Shown here in pieces: positions 23,730-33,692 of a stretch of DNA of 64,000 nt. Source of the stretch: Polychytrium aggregatum (Eukaryota; Chytridiomycota; Chytridiomycetes; Polychytriales); NCBI RefSeq assembly GCF_025602895.1, contig NW_026516336.1:46970-110969 (forward strand), in the 5' to 3' direction. The translations under genes and the position numbers were made by a program. The notes below the pieces were generated by a model. It saw nothing but the letters and a program-made list of their open reading frames with translations. It did no database searches and was not told the origin of the DNA. Position 1 is the first letter of the stretch, and every line of letters starts with the position of its first letter.

Positions 23730-23955
23730 GCGTACCGTTGGCGCGAGCTTGCTTGTTGACGGACGATGGCCCAGGCCCTGCTCCAGGCTCCGGGCTCCGG
23801 GCTCCGGGCTCCGGGCTCCTATGGCTCGGGAAAGCAAGTGTCCATGGGGCCAAAGGCAACTGAGCGGATACAGGGTTTCCAAAATGAAATGGGGCATCCC
23901 TGTTTTGTGCATGGCTGTGTTTTTTCTGTGACCTGAATACACCCACCCGCTCATT
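23730..23955. repeat. 3' flank of the SHANK-like gene with a short GC-rich repeat
   Basis: At about 23785-23820 the 7-base unit GGGCTCC is repeated about five times. No gene is seen here. Confidence 0.6.
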
Positions 23956-24220
23956 GCATTCATGGCCAAGCACAGCACCATCTTGATATCGAGAAACCAC
24001 ACTTTGTCCGGAGCTGTGCAAGCTGCCATACGCTGTGGGATCGAGGCATCAATGCCTCAAGGAACATGATCTCGGTATGCCAGTCGATCATCGCCACAGG
24101 AGATCGACCGGGTGTATTCAAGACCATGCTTCCCAAGCCAACCAAAACCACTCGATTGCCACCCATGACGGGAAACAATCTCACGGCTTGCTCACTGGGG
24201 CCTACGGAAGTTCGGCAGGT
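23956..24220 (+). pseudogene. Fanzor/TnpB-like nuclease C-terminal remnant
   Basis: One forward frame reads S-C-A-S-C-H-T-L-W-D-R-G-I-N-A-S-R-N-M-I and then V-F-K-T-M-L (about 24018-24135). C-x2-C followed by D-R-x-I-N-A-S-R-N is the zinc-ribbon end plus RuvC-III motif of TnpB and its eukaryotic relatives, the Fanzor RNA-guided endonucleases. The frame has a stop upstream near 23932 and lacks the RuvC-I and RuvC-II regions and the first cysteine pair, so this is a 5'-truncated remnant. Its 3' part recurs inverted at 323-493. Fanzors are known from chytrids, where they ride on transposons. Confidence 0.6.
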
Positions 24221-24266
24221 TTCAGATATCTGAAGCCAGGAAGGGAAGGTGTCCCGTTTCTTTCTG
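24096..24266 (+). repeat. dispersed repeat, partner of 323-493
   Basis: The 3' portion and tail of the Fanzor-like remnant, closely matching the minus strand at 323-493. Two copies in 24 kb suggest a moderately repeated mobile element. Confidence 0.75.
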
Positions 24267-24743
24267 GTTTGACTGTAAACTACTTGGGTCCAATGATAAT
24301 CTATTGGTGACGGCTCCAAATGCTCGGCGTTTCACAGGACATGAACATTGTGCAAGTGCAGCCGTGTGGAGCGCGATGGATGAAACAGAGCTTTGAGCGG
24401 GCTCGCTGACAGACGCCGATACTGAGAAACAGCCGCAGATGCAACAAAAACAGATGCGCACAGCGATCGCTGGGCAAATGACTAAGCAGGACCAGATATG
24501 GCTGGGAGTGGAGTGTTGCGCTGGAGACGGAATGTCCACGATACAGCAGCAAAGTGTGGACAAGGAGTTGCTCTTCGAGGCCGTTGACTTGCTCGTTAGT
24601 CTGCATGTGCGTCTTTGCGTGCTCTCTGATTTTCTGATTCGCTCGATGGCTCATATCCTTGGTCGATGGCATTCCAGAGGCCAAGCGATTCGAGAAGCTG
24701 ATGTGGATGCGCTGATGGCTGGGTGGATCGCTGGAAGGCAGCA
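24267..24743. other. intergenic between Fanzor remnant and NAR1
   Basis: No supported gene. The right end is the 3' flank of the NAR1-like gene. Forward frames over 24439-24867 are open but run antisense to the last NAR1 exon. Confidence 0.45.
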
Positions 24744-27299
24744 CTACCACTTGACCGCCAGGGGGTTGATGTCATTTTTCTCGATGGCTCGGTACTGGGT
24801 ATGGAGCATCTGCCGGGCTTTGGTGCTGTCGGGCCCGCCGAGCCAGGCTCTGCAAGGTGATGCGTGAGTGTGGAATCGGTGAATCGAGGTGATGCGGGAA
24901 CAGAGACGGGTTTGGCGACCAGTCAAAGCGCCTCGGGCTTTGGGCAATCAAGAAGAGCTCGAAGCAGACGAAGGATGCATGGTGGAATGGCTGAGGGGAG
25001 GGGCCACGGCTTGCCGACCTGGCAAGTTACCGTGTTCATCTACTGCCAATTGGCCAGCAATGCCGGGACAGCAAATACGGCGGACAAACGGAGGAGATCA
25101 TCGATACCAATAACGCGGCGACGGCCACGACACATTGGATTTCGATAAGGCTGCAGAAGGGGTGGGTTAGACGCATCCCTGTGACTCACCTGTACAGCTC
25201 CACGACGGCAGCATTCTCCTCGGGCATCTGGATGCCACCTTCCCCGGTGCCCACGGAGCGATAGACTTCCTCGACATGGGCAACCCAGGACCGACTCGCG
25301 CCGACGCCATTGGTTGCCGCTTGGTTCTCGTCAGCGAGCTGGCTGGATGTGTGGGACTCGGGCTTGAGCTGGCCACCTCCATTGATGCAGCCCGAAGGAC
25401 AGGCCATGACTTCGACAAAGTGGAACTCGGACTGACTCGACGAGCCACGAACCCTTCGTGCAGCCCCGCCGGCCGTGCGTCCCGCTGCAGCAGGCTTGAC
25501 CTTGCGCACCAGATTCTGGATGTTTCGGAAGCCATAGGCTGCCACAAACCGCAGCACAACCCCGCCCCTCTCGGGCAGGTTGAGGCAGACCTCGACAAAG
25601 TCGAGATTGCGGCCGGGCTTGATCTCGACGCCGTTTGTGCCCATGGCGACGTCGACGGGGGTCAGGATGTGGCCAAACAGCTCCTTTGCGGCGTACCGGA
25701 GGACGTAGGACAAATATCCTCCAGAGGACGAGCCCTCGGTCGAGTGCAGCAGTGCAAGGGTGCCGTCCGGGGACTGCGAGGCTTTGGTGAATCTGCAGCA
25801 ACCACAGCAGCGGGGGCGGAAACGGCCACGGGCTAAAGTCAGCGCACAGCGACATATCCACATGACAGGATGACGGCGATGGGCATCTCAAGGGCTGTGG
25901 ATGACAGACAATGCTTTCGGCACGGCGCTTACACAGGCTCGAGGGGCACCTCTGGGACGAGCGACAGATCCGTGATGCCTTGCTCCTTCAGAAGCAGCTC
26001 GACCTCGCCCGTGGTGATGACACAGTCCACATCCCGGGTCCGCATGACGTCGCTGTAAAAGTCTTCTCGCGAGGCTTCGAGCTTCTTGTCATAGCAGGGC
26101 ATGACGGAGACATGGTAAATCTTGTTGGAAGGGACGCCCAGTCTCTCGGCGAAAAAGTCCTTGACGATCGAGCCCATGATCTGCTGCGGTGACTTGGTGG
26201 TGTCGATGTTTGGGATGATGTAGCCGTGGGTCTTTTCGGCATAGCAGATCCAGCCTGTGGATGGTGGACGGCGGAATACGAGCAGTGGAGCGGGTCAGCG
26301 AGCCGCGGGTTTTGAGCAATTCGCGGCGATCGGGGCATGGTGCCGACGGCGATGTGGATGGCGGTGGGAAGAGTGGTGAGGATGGCAGTGGGAATGACGA
26401 TATGGATGGTAATGGCAGCGATGCAAGCAGCGACACAGCGGCCATGCACCGACCTGGACATGCGCTACTGAGCATCGGAAGCACACCGCTGGACGAGCCG
26501 GATGCGAGCTGGCTCTCTTTGAACCGCCGGACGAACTCTCGGGAACACTCCACGAGACTAAAGTCCCGGGAAAAGGCAGTGTCGAAGACGTAGTGGCAGC
26601 CCAGCGACTTGAAGAAGGCAGTCAGCCTCCGGTGAGTCTGGAGCGGCAGGATGCTGTGCTTTGCGGCGATGGATGCCCTTGATTGCGGGGAGAGCGAAAT
26701 GACGATGGTTCGGATGTCGTGCGGGCGGTTTTCCTGTAAGCCCGTGGATCCAAGGCGGCGCAAATGGTAAGCAACAGAGACCCATATCGTGCGATGGCAT
26801 GGATCGAGTATCGGAAGGATAAGGCGTGAGGAGCGGTGGTGGAAGCTGACGGCTGGTCGATTCGCCTGACGGATGTGGCCTGGAGTGGGTCGATTGACTC
26901 AAAGACACAACGACGGAGGATAGCGCAGGGGGGGGGAGTGCAAACCTGGAGGGCCTTCTTGTTCTCCGTCAGCACCGAGTACAGCTCATTATGTGATTGC
27001 ATCGTGATCAGAACCGACTCGGCCGAGGTGATGCAGCCAGAGCAAGCCAGGCAGTCGTTCAGGGTGATCGAAGCCTCCTCCAGCTTGGTCGACGAGCCGT
27101 CGCTGAGGGAGACCTCGTGGTAGGAGCCGGTGTTGTCGATGCGGATTTCGGTCCTGGCCGTGCCGGAGTCATCGGCGCTGCTGGAGGCTGGGCCGCTCGG
27201 GGCTCTGGCCGAAGGCACCGGGAGAATGCAGGCCTGCGAGGGCTGGATATAGTCGTTGAGGTCGGTGAGGACGAGTGCGCCGGAGAAGTTTCCCGACAT
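24744..27299 (-). CDS. NAR1: NAR1/NARF-like cytosolic Fe-S assembly protein
   Basis: Five exons in phase: 27299-26946, 26733-26454, 26254-25933, 25792-25190 and 24849-24744, giving 554 residues. The N-terminus ([12 protein letters not shown]) and [15 protein letters not shown] carry the first Fe-S cysteines. The hydrogenase-like core has [34 protein letters not shown] and [13 protein letters not shown]. The last exon ends [11 protein letters not shown] and a terminal K-W, typical of the family. Nar1 binds two Fe-S clusters and works with the CIA machinery that loads clusters into cytosolic and nuclear proteins; it resembles Fe-only hydrogenases but is not one. The short last exon, 340 nt from the previous one, was placed because its phase and C-terminal motif both fit. 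Confidence 0.93.
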
Positions 27300-27810
27300 G
27301 GCTGCAGTAGTTCTCGATGGGTGGAGTGCCGTTGTTCAGATGGATGGACGGACGGACGGATGGATGAGGGGATGCGACCGAGTCAGCGCTGGTGCAGGAC
27401 GAGATCGGGCGGTGGCATGGGCATATCGCAGGATTTGTCAAGCGGGCAGCCGATCTCGGGCGATAGCGGAAAACAAAGCCCGTCCGCGGCGCTGGTTGGC
27501 CAACCGACCCGATTCGCTGCTGCGCTCTGGCGACAAGGCGGGCATTCTGGCTGGATGTTGTCAATCGGCACTTGCGATGCTGTGGTGTGCTCGGCCGATG
27601 ATGTACCATGGGGTTGGATGTCCAGGGGAATGCCCGGGGGATGCCCGGGGGATGCACAGGGGAATGCCCAGGGGAATGATCCGACTCACTTGGCTGTCCT
27701 TGCCCGAGGGCTTGTGTCTCGCCTCTGTTCAACACGACGTATATATCCGCCGCAGTCCCAACACCCAATGTGACCGATATCTGTGTGCTGTATTGGGGGC
27801 TCCCACACGC
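27300..27810. other. intergenic with short tandem repeats
   Basis: The NAR1 5' flank and the 3' flank of the ARC1-like gene. A 4-base GATG/GACG repeat lies at about 27335-27371, and a 12-13-base imperfect repeat (CAGGGGAATGCC and CGGGGGATGCC) at about 27625-27682. No gene is seen. Confidence 0.5.
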
Positions 27811-29754
27811 TTACTTGATCGAAGCGCCGACCACGCTCTTCACCGTGCACTCGCCCTTGGCGGTCTTCAGCACACACTCCTTTCCAGACGACGGCTCCAC
27901 AAAGCATGCGCGCTTCTTTGCGTCGGTTCGGAGGTGGGGCTGGATGGCCTCAAAGACTTTCTTCTTGGGGTTCAGCTGGGCCTCGGGCTCGCCTGGGAGT
28001 TGGATGCAGCCAATGAGGCGTGGGCGGGATTGGCAGAGTTAGCCAGGGCATTCCCGCGAGCAGGTCACTAAGGAAAGTACTGGCATTTTGCGCGCGGGCC
28101 TTCTTCTCCTCCGCCAAGATCGATACTCACCCTGGTGTCCGTCAAAGTGGGCTCGATCGCCAGGCTTGCTGCCTTTGGGAGCGTTGATGAGCTCGACCGT
28201 GCCGTCGGCGCCAGTGGCCGCCAGAACCATGGCCTGGCTCTCGATGCCTCTCATCTTGGCCGGCTTGAGGTTGCAGAGCAGCAGGACCAGCTTGTTTTCG
28301 AGCTCGCTAGCCTCCATGTACTTGACCAGACCCGACACAACGGTTCGTGGAGCACCCTCGCCAAGATCGACCTGCTCAACGTAGAGGGACTCGGCATCGG
28401 GGTGTCGCTCGACGGACTGGATCAGGCCAACGCGGATGTCGAGTCGGCTGGGGTCGGGGTCGGAGGAGGCCGCAGCAGCACCTGAAATGGATATCGACGA
28501 TGTGTTTGCGCCAGCATGGACTCGGGTCAGCGGCAGTGGTGGACGGCGGCAAATCGAACGTTCACACAAGTGCGCGAATGCACACACAGCTCGCACCTGC
28601 GGCAGGCTCGGCCTTGGGCTCTTTCTCGGCCTTCTTGGATTGCTTCTCAGTCTTGGAATCTTTCTCGGCCTTCTTGGGCTCCTTCTCAGCCTTGCCGGCA
28701 GTTTGGGCAAGCGGAGCGTCGGCAGCGGCAGCGGCAGCCTTGCCCTTGGGGGCTCCAGCCGGGGGCTTCTTTTCCACAGCCGGGGACTTCTTTTCCACAG
28801 CCGGCTGCCACAGTTTTTGGAGGTTCCAGGAAAGGATCGTGTCAGGCCGCATTGCATCAAGCCAGACCATATCAGAATTAGCTGGGATCGCACCACGTCA
28901 AAATCATATCAAAATCACACCAAATCGGATCGCTGTATACTATGTCATAGCATGCCTGGCCGTGCAAACGACGATTGGGTTGATGGGACAAACCTTTTCC
29001 TCGAAAGGATAGTCGAACGAGATGTCGACGAGGTGGTAGTACTCCGAAGGGGTCTTGAGCCCATCGTGGAGGATGTGCTGGATCAGGTCAAAGTAGCGGG
29101 TAAAGTTGGCATACTTGATTTTATCAGCGACTGACATCTTGGCCTAAGCGATCAGGAGAAAGTGTGAATCCGTTATTATTGGGGACTGACAGTGACTTGG
29201 ATTAGAGCCCATCGATCCAGGCAGCGCCGCGATTACAGAATGCTTGCAGGTGATGGTCAGTCGGGAGCGAAAGCAACCCGCAGCGACAGCCCCAGGAGGC
29301 AACGTACGGCGGTGGTGTAGATGGCGTCATAGACGAAAATATCGGCCAGGGTGAGGTGGTGCGATACGAGATACACTCGAGACGAAAGCTGGGTGTTGAG
29401 ATGCTGCAGATGGCAGGCATGGAAGACGGCAGAGTCAGAACATTGCGCCAGACGAGGAAAACCGTCCTCGAGATTGATCCTCGATGCGAGTGGCAAAGGC
29501 TTGGGCAGCAACAGTACCTCGACCGTCTCCTGGAGCTTGTCCTTGGAGGTCAAATTTTGCTTCAGGGAGTCGATAGCGGCGAGCTGCCACTGGACGATCT
29601 CGGCCTTGTCGGTCTCGGTCGATCCCAGGAGCGACGCAGAGGTCTTGTGGGCAAGGACCAGCGAGTGAGCTTGTGCGAGCAGATCCGTGGCCTGAGCGGC
29701 CTTGGGGGTGTCGACATGCAGATATGCGGCGAGGAGAGCAAGAAGATGCGACAT
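27811..29754 (-). CDS. ARC1/AIMP1-like tRNA-binding cofactor
   Basis: Five exons in phase: 29754-29308, 29143-28994, 28804-28597, 28481-28131 and 27992-27811, giving 445 residues. The first 150 residues resemble the GST-C-like N-terminal domain of Arc1 and related aminoacyl-tRNA synthetase cofactors. A Lys/Ala/Glu-rich linker (E-K-E-P-K-K-A-E-K) follows. The C-terminal part is an EMAP-II/Trbp111 OB-fold tRNA-binding domain: L-D-I-R-V-G-L-I, R-H-P-D-A-E-S-L-Y-V-E-Q-V-D-L-G, R-T-V-V-S-G-L-V, L-C-N-L-K-P-A-K-M-R-G-I-E-S, then A-M-V-L-A-A. In yeast, Arc1 holds methionyl- and glutamyl-tRNA synthetases and increases tRNA capture. The gene lies head to tail upstream of NAR1 with a 511-bp gap. An additional small exon between 29308 and 29143 cannot be excluded. 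Confidence 0.88.
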
Positions 29755-30872
29755 TGCAGACAGAGTATCGGCTTATTCGCTGGGCGGGAGGATGCGATCG
29801 TGGACTGAGGGCGACGAAGGACGAGCGGTCTTTGGCGCAATGGACGACAGAACAGATCGACCGAGGAGATCTCGCCGAGGAGTGCTGCGCTCTCGGCCAT
29901 GTGTGAGTCACATGGATGTGCTGCGCACGAAGAGGGATCCATCCACACTCGATCCACACGCACCGGATCGATTTGGCTGCATCCATTCCGCGTGACATCC
30001 CAGCAAGCGGTGCCACAGCAGCGCCACAAATGCACCAAATGTCGTGTGATCTGGCTGCGCACAATACCGCGTGCCGTGGCACAAACGCGCACCCTGCACA
30101 GACAGAGCCACAGACAGTGCACAGACAGTGCACAGACAAGGCCACAGACAAAGCCACAGACATGGCACAAATCCGCCGTGTACCTGGCGGCTGAGTCCGT
30201 TACACCCACCAGGCTGCACACCGCCTGGTCGTCGCTTGGCGTGGGCTCTTGGTGACCCAGAAACAAGGTTTGACCACCGTGGGCGCCAAGCCCGTCACTT
30301 GTGCTCGATCTGGGCTTTCGCCGCAGGCACATCCCTGGTTTCCCACGGCGGCTACTCCTGGGGAAACCCGTGGTCCAGCCTATCACCCGGGCGACATTCC
30401 ATGGTGCAGGTGGCATTGGTGGTCACCTGGGGTCTCTGTGTGAGGCACCGGACCCTGCCTGCCTGCCCTCGACCATCACCGGTCTTGCGTCGTCTGTCCA
30501 TGGCGTCCCGGTGTACTCTTCACTCGCTACAGCTTCCGCTTGCACCCCGGGCTCGCTCCACCCATACCCCCGCCCACTTGTCCGGTGATGCACCAGGGTC
30601 GTCAGGGCTGAAAATTTTGATGCCGAGCAGCATCAGCTGATGAGAGCATGCCCCCTCCTCCGCCAAATTTGATCATGCCGCTTGCGTGGGATGCAGGGCT
30701 TGCCCACGCAGGAGCCTGGTAGGTTTGAAGCCATCTCCTGAAAGACACGTCTCTGCCCCAAACCACCTCGGTGTCCAGTTTCGCATATAAACTCCATCGC
30801 CGCGCGGCCTTGGACGGTCCGCATCCCTCACTGCCGACGCTCCTCTCCCTCCCCTCTTCTCAACTCCTCACA
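29755..30872. other. intergenic with CA-rich low-complexity stretch
   Basis: At about 30095-30175 a short unit close to ACAGACAGTGC or CCACAGACA repeats several times. Forward frames through it (T-D-S-A-Q-T) are low-complexity and not accepted. The right end is the promoter of the hexosaminidase gene. Confidence 0.5.
30786..30791 (+). promoter_or_regulatory. TATA box of the GH20 gene
   Basis: TATAAA, 87 nt upstream of the ATG at 30873, with a pyrimidine-rich (CTCC/TCCCT) stretch just before the start codon, as is common in strongly expressed fungal genes. Confidence 0.5.
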
Positions 30873-33036
30873 ATGGTCTCATTCAGAGCCGCTGCTGCCG
30901 TCTTTGCCTTTGCCGGTGCCGTCGCTGCCCAGTCCCACGCTGCCGGCGACTACCTCTGGCCCTACCCCGCCCAGGTCACCGACAAGAAGGCCCTCATCAG
31001 CGCCCGTGGCTTCACTCTCGCTGACAACAGCCAGAACAACGAGAACGTTGTTGCTGCCTTTGGCCGTCTCCAGGCCTCGGCCCGCTCGCGCTTCTCTGCC
31101 TCCAAGGCCAAGAACTCGCTCAAGGTCACTGTCTCGATTGCCAAGGATGAGGGATTTGCCGCCAAGGACCTCGTCGGTGCCGATGAATCGTACACCCTCG
31201 ATGTGAGCTCGAGCGGTGTCAACGTCAAGGGTGAGTTGTGTGCCACGGCGATGCACTCTGATCAGGATGGATGAGATGTGGCTCATGATCGATTGTCCTG
31301 CGATGCACGATCTGATTGTCCACGTCCTTGACCGCGGCCATGTCACGCTCACCATGATGTGTATGTCGCACTCACTGACCTTGATACTGTCGCACTCACT
31401 GACCTTGATACTGTCCCATTCACTGTCCCTGCCATCAACTGCACAATCCCGCTCCCACTCCCACACAACAGCCAACACCCAGGTCGGCGCCATCTACGCC
31501 CTCCAGACCCTCTCCCAGCTCGTCACCAGCAGTGGTCAGGTCGTTGCTGCCACCGTCAACGACGCTCCCGCCTATGCCTTCCGTGGTCTCATGCTCGACA
31601 CTGCCCGCAACTTCTTCCCTATCGAGGACATCAAGCGCATAATCGACGGTCTGGCCTACTCCAAGATCAACGTCTTCCACTGGCACATCTACGACTCCCA
31701 GTCGTTCCCCATCGACTGGCCCTCGTACCCCCAGCTCAAGGCCACGGCTTTCAAGGATGCCAACGGCAACCCCAAGGTCTACACCGAGCAGGATGTCCGT
31801 GACATCGTCCAGTATGCCTTCCAGCGCAACGTCCGTGTCATTCCCGAGTTCGAGGCCATCGGCCACAACGCCGTCTTCGCCGCTGCCAATCCTTCCTTCG
31901 TTGTGGGTCTCAACCACGCTCCCTGGGATGGACGCAACGGCGATGCCAACAATGTTTCTACCGGTGCCGTCATGTGGGGCACCCAATGGTGCAACCAGCC
32001 TCCTTGCGGCCAGATCGATCTGACCAACCAGGCTGCTCTCGAATTCTTCAACCAGCTTGTTGCTGAGGTTGGTGCCTGGTTCGAGGACCCCATTGTTCAC
32101 TTTGGCCACGATGAGTTCAACTACCGTGTCTATGGCACCACTCCCGACAGCTGGGACTCTGTTGATGTCAATGGTATCTACGAGGTCATGGCTCAGGCCG
32201 AGCCCAAGCTCCTCCAGATCGCCGAGACAAACAACAAGCTCTACGGTGCCTGGGACGACATTGTCACCGACTTCAACGTCCAGAACATCATCCCCAAGGA
32301 CACCTACATCTGGAACTGGCAGGGCGACAACTCGGCCATCCAGAACTTTGCCGACCAGGGCTTCACCAACATCATCGCCTCTCCTTCCAGCGTTTACTAC
32401 CTCGACTGTTCTCCCACGGCTCGCTGGTGCACGAGCACTTTTGAGCGTACCGTTCCTGACAGTGCCCTCAATCTCCCAGGCTATGCCACCTTTCCCGGCC
32501 AGTGGCACAACTGGACGTTCATCTACAACTACGACACCACCGCCGGCTTGACCGACTCTGCCAAGAAGGCCGTCATTGGCGGTTCGGTTGCGCTGTGGAC
32601 CGAGACCATCAAGCGCCACAACCTCGATCGCTACGTCTTCCCCCGTACCTCTGTGTTCGCCGAGCGCTACTGGTCTGGCCATGCAGCTCCTGCTTACGAT
32701 GCCGTCAAGACCGCTGCTCGTCTCGAACGTTTCCGCACCACCCTCATCAACGAGCTCCAGATCGCCGCTGCCGATCTCTCTTACCTCGGTAACCAGGAGG
32801 GCACCGTCTTCCGTACTGAGTGGTGTGATGCCAACCTTGCCACTCCCGGCCAGAAGACTCACGAGTGCTGCTTCCCTGGCGAGCCCCTCACCGGCCACAA
32901 CGGCTCTCCTCTCAACACCACCGTTGGTGCTCACTTCCCCACCGGCGACGAGGCCGACTATTGCAAGATCGCCGCCTCCTACAACACCAACTCGTTCACC
33001 CACGTTGTCCCCAAGCCCACTCCCTATCCCTACTAG
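30873..33036 (+). CDS. secreted GH20 beta-N-acetylhexosaminidase
   Basis: Exons 30873-31230 and 31472-33036 give 640 residues. The start is the ATG at 30873, followed by a signal peptide (F-R-A-A-A-A-V-F-A-F-A-G-A-V-A-A). The catalytic barrel has A-F-R-G-L-M-L-D-T-A-R-N-F-F-P, I-N-V-F-H-W-H-I-Y-D-S-Q-S-F-P, V-I-P-E-F-E and the acid/base pair in H-F-G-H-D-E-F-N. The usual family signature is H-x-G-G-D-E, so a His replaces the second Gly while the catalytic Asp-Glu pair is kept. Late Trp residues of the substrate pocket are present (A-L-W-T-E-T). Family role: release of terminal GlcNAc from chitin oligomers, in cell-wall turnover or chitin feeding. Codon use is strongly C-ending, suggesting high expression. 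The 241-nt intron has a 24-bp tandem repeat. Confidence 0.95.
31365..31430. repeat. 24-bp tandem repeat in the GH20 intron
   Basis: Two perfect 24-base units (GTCGCACTCACTGACCTTGATACT, written here once as GTCGCACTCACTGACC plus TTGATACT) followed by a diverged partial third copy, all within the intron. Confidence 0.7.
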
Positions 33037-33692
33037 GCTGGATGACATTCAAAACTCTCTCTCCCTGTCCATTAGTGCGCCGCTTGTGATGGGTTTCTGA
33101 TCTCCTATGATAATACTTTGTCTCCCCATCTAATGATGCGACTGCGGGTTTCTCTGTGCTGTGACGCCTTTGCTGATCTGAAGCGAGGGTGTAATCTTGA
33201 CAATACAATGCCATACAACGCAACACATTCGCTGTTAGTTTGGTTGTTGAGATCGGTGCGTGGTCAGCGGTACCGTGCGGACCTGCGGATCGATGCTGAC
33301 CGACGTAACTCTGCTCTGTGGGTTGGAGGTCAGCCCAGCCAGATGAGCCCGAGCCTAGTGGGGCTGCGAAGAGAATAGGCTGAATCTGCATCCGTGCCAG
33401 GCCGGAGCCACAGCCCGGCGATCCGCCACAGATGCAGGCGAGCACTGTATCAGTGCGATGCGATGTTCAGATCCGAGGCATTCACGGGTGGCGTTGGTGT
33501 GGCAGCACGCGATTGCCTCTGTCCTCGTGGTTGGGCTGGAGACTGGAATCGATGGCCGGCTGGCACAGCACCAAGAATACAGCAACCCCAGGGTATTGTT
33601 GCTGAGTCACCCCGGGCGCTCGATGTATAAGAGGGGCTTTCGTTCGCACTGCAACACCGTCGCCCATCCCATCGCTCAACTCATCGCATACG
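33037..33692. other. intergenic between GH20 and the TIR-NB-ARC-TPR gene
   Basis: No gene is seen. The right end carries a TATA-like element before the next gene. Confidence 0.5.
33626..33631 (+). promoter_or_regulatory. TATA-like element of the TIR-NB-ARC-TPR gene
   Basis: TATAAG, 67 nt upstream of the ATG at 33693. The position resembles that of the other TATA-like boxes in this window. Confidence 0.4.

Noticed and set aside
31435-33048. 537-codon minus-strand frame
   Set aside because: Antisense to the GH20 gene, which has a signal peptide, catalytic motifs and a consistent intron.
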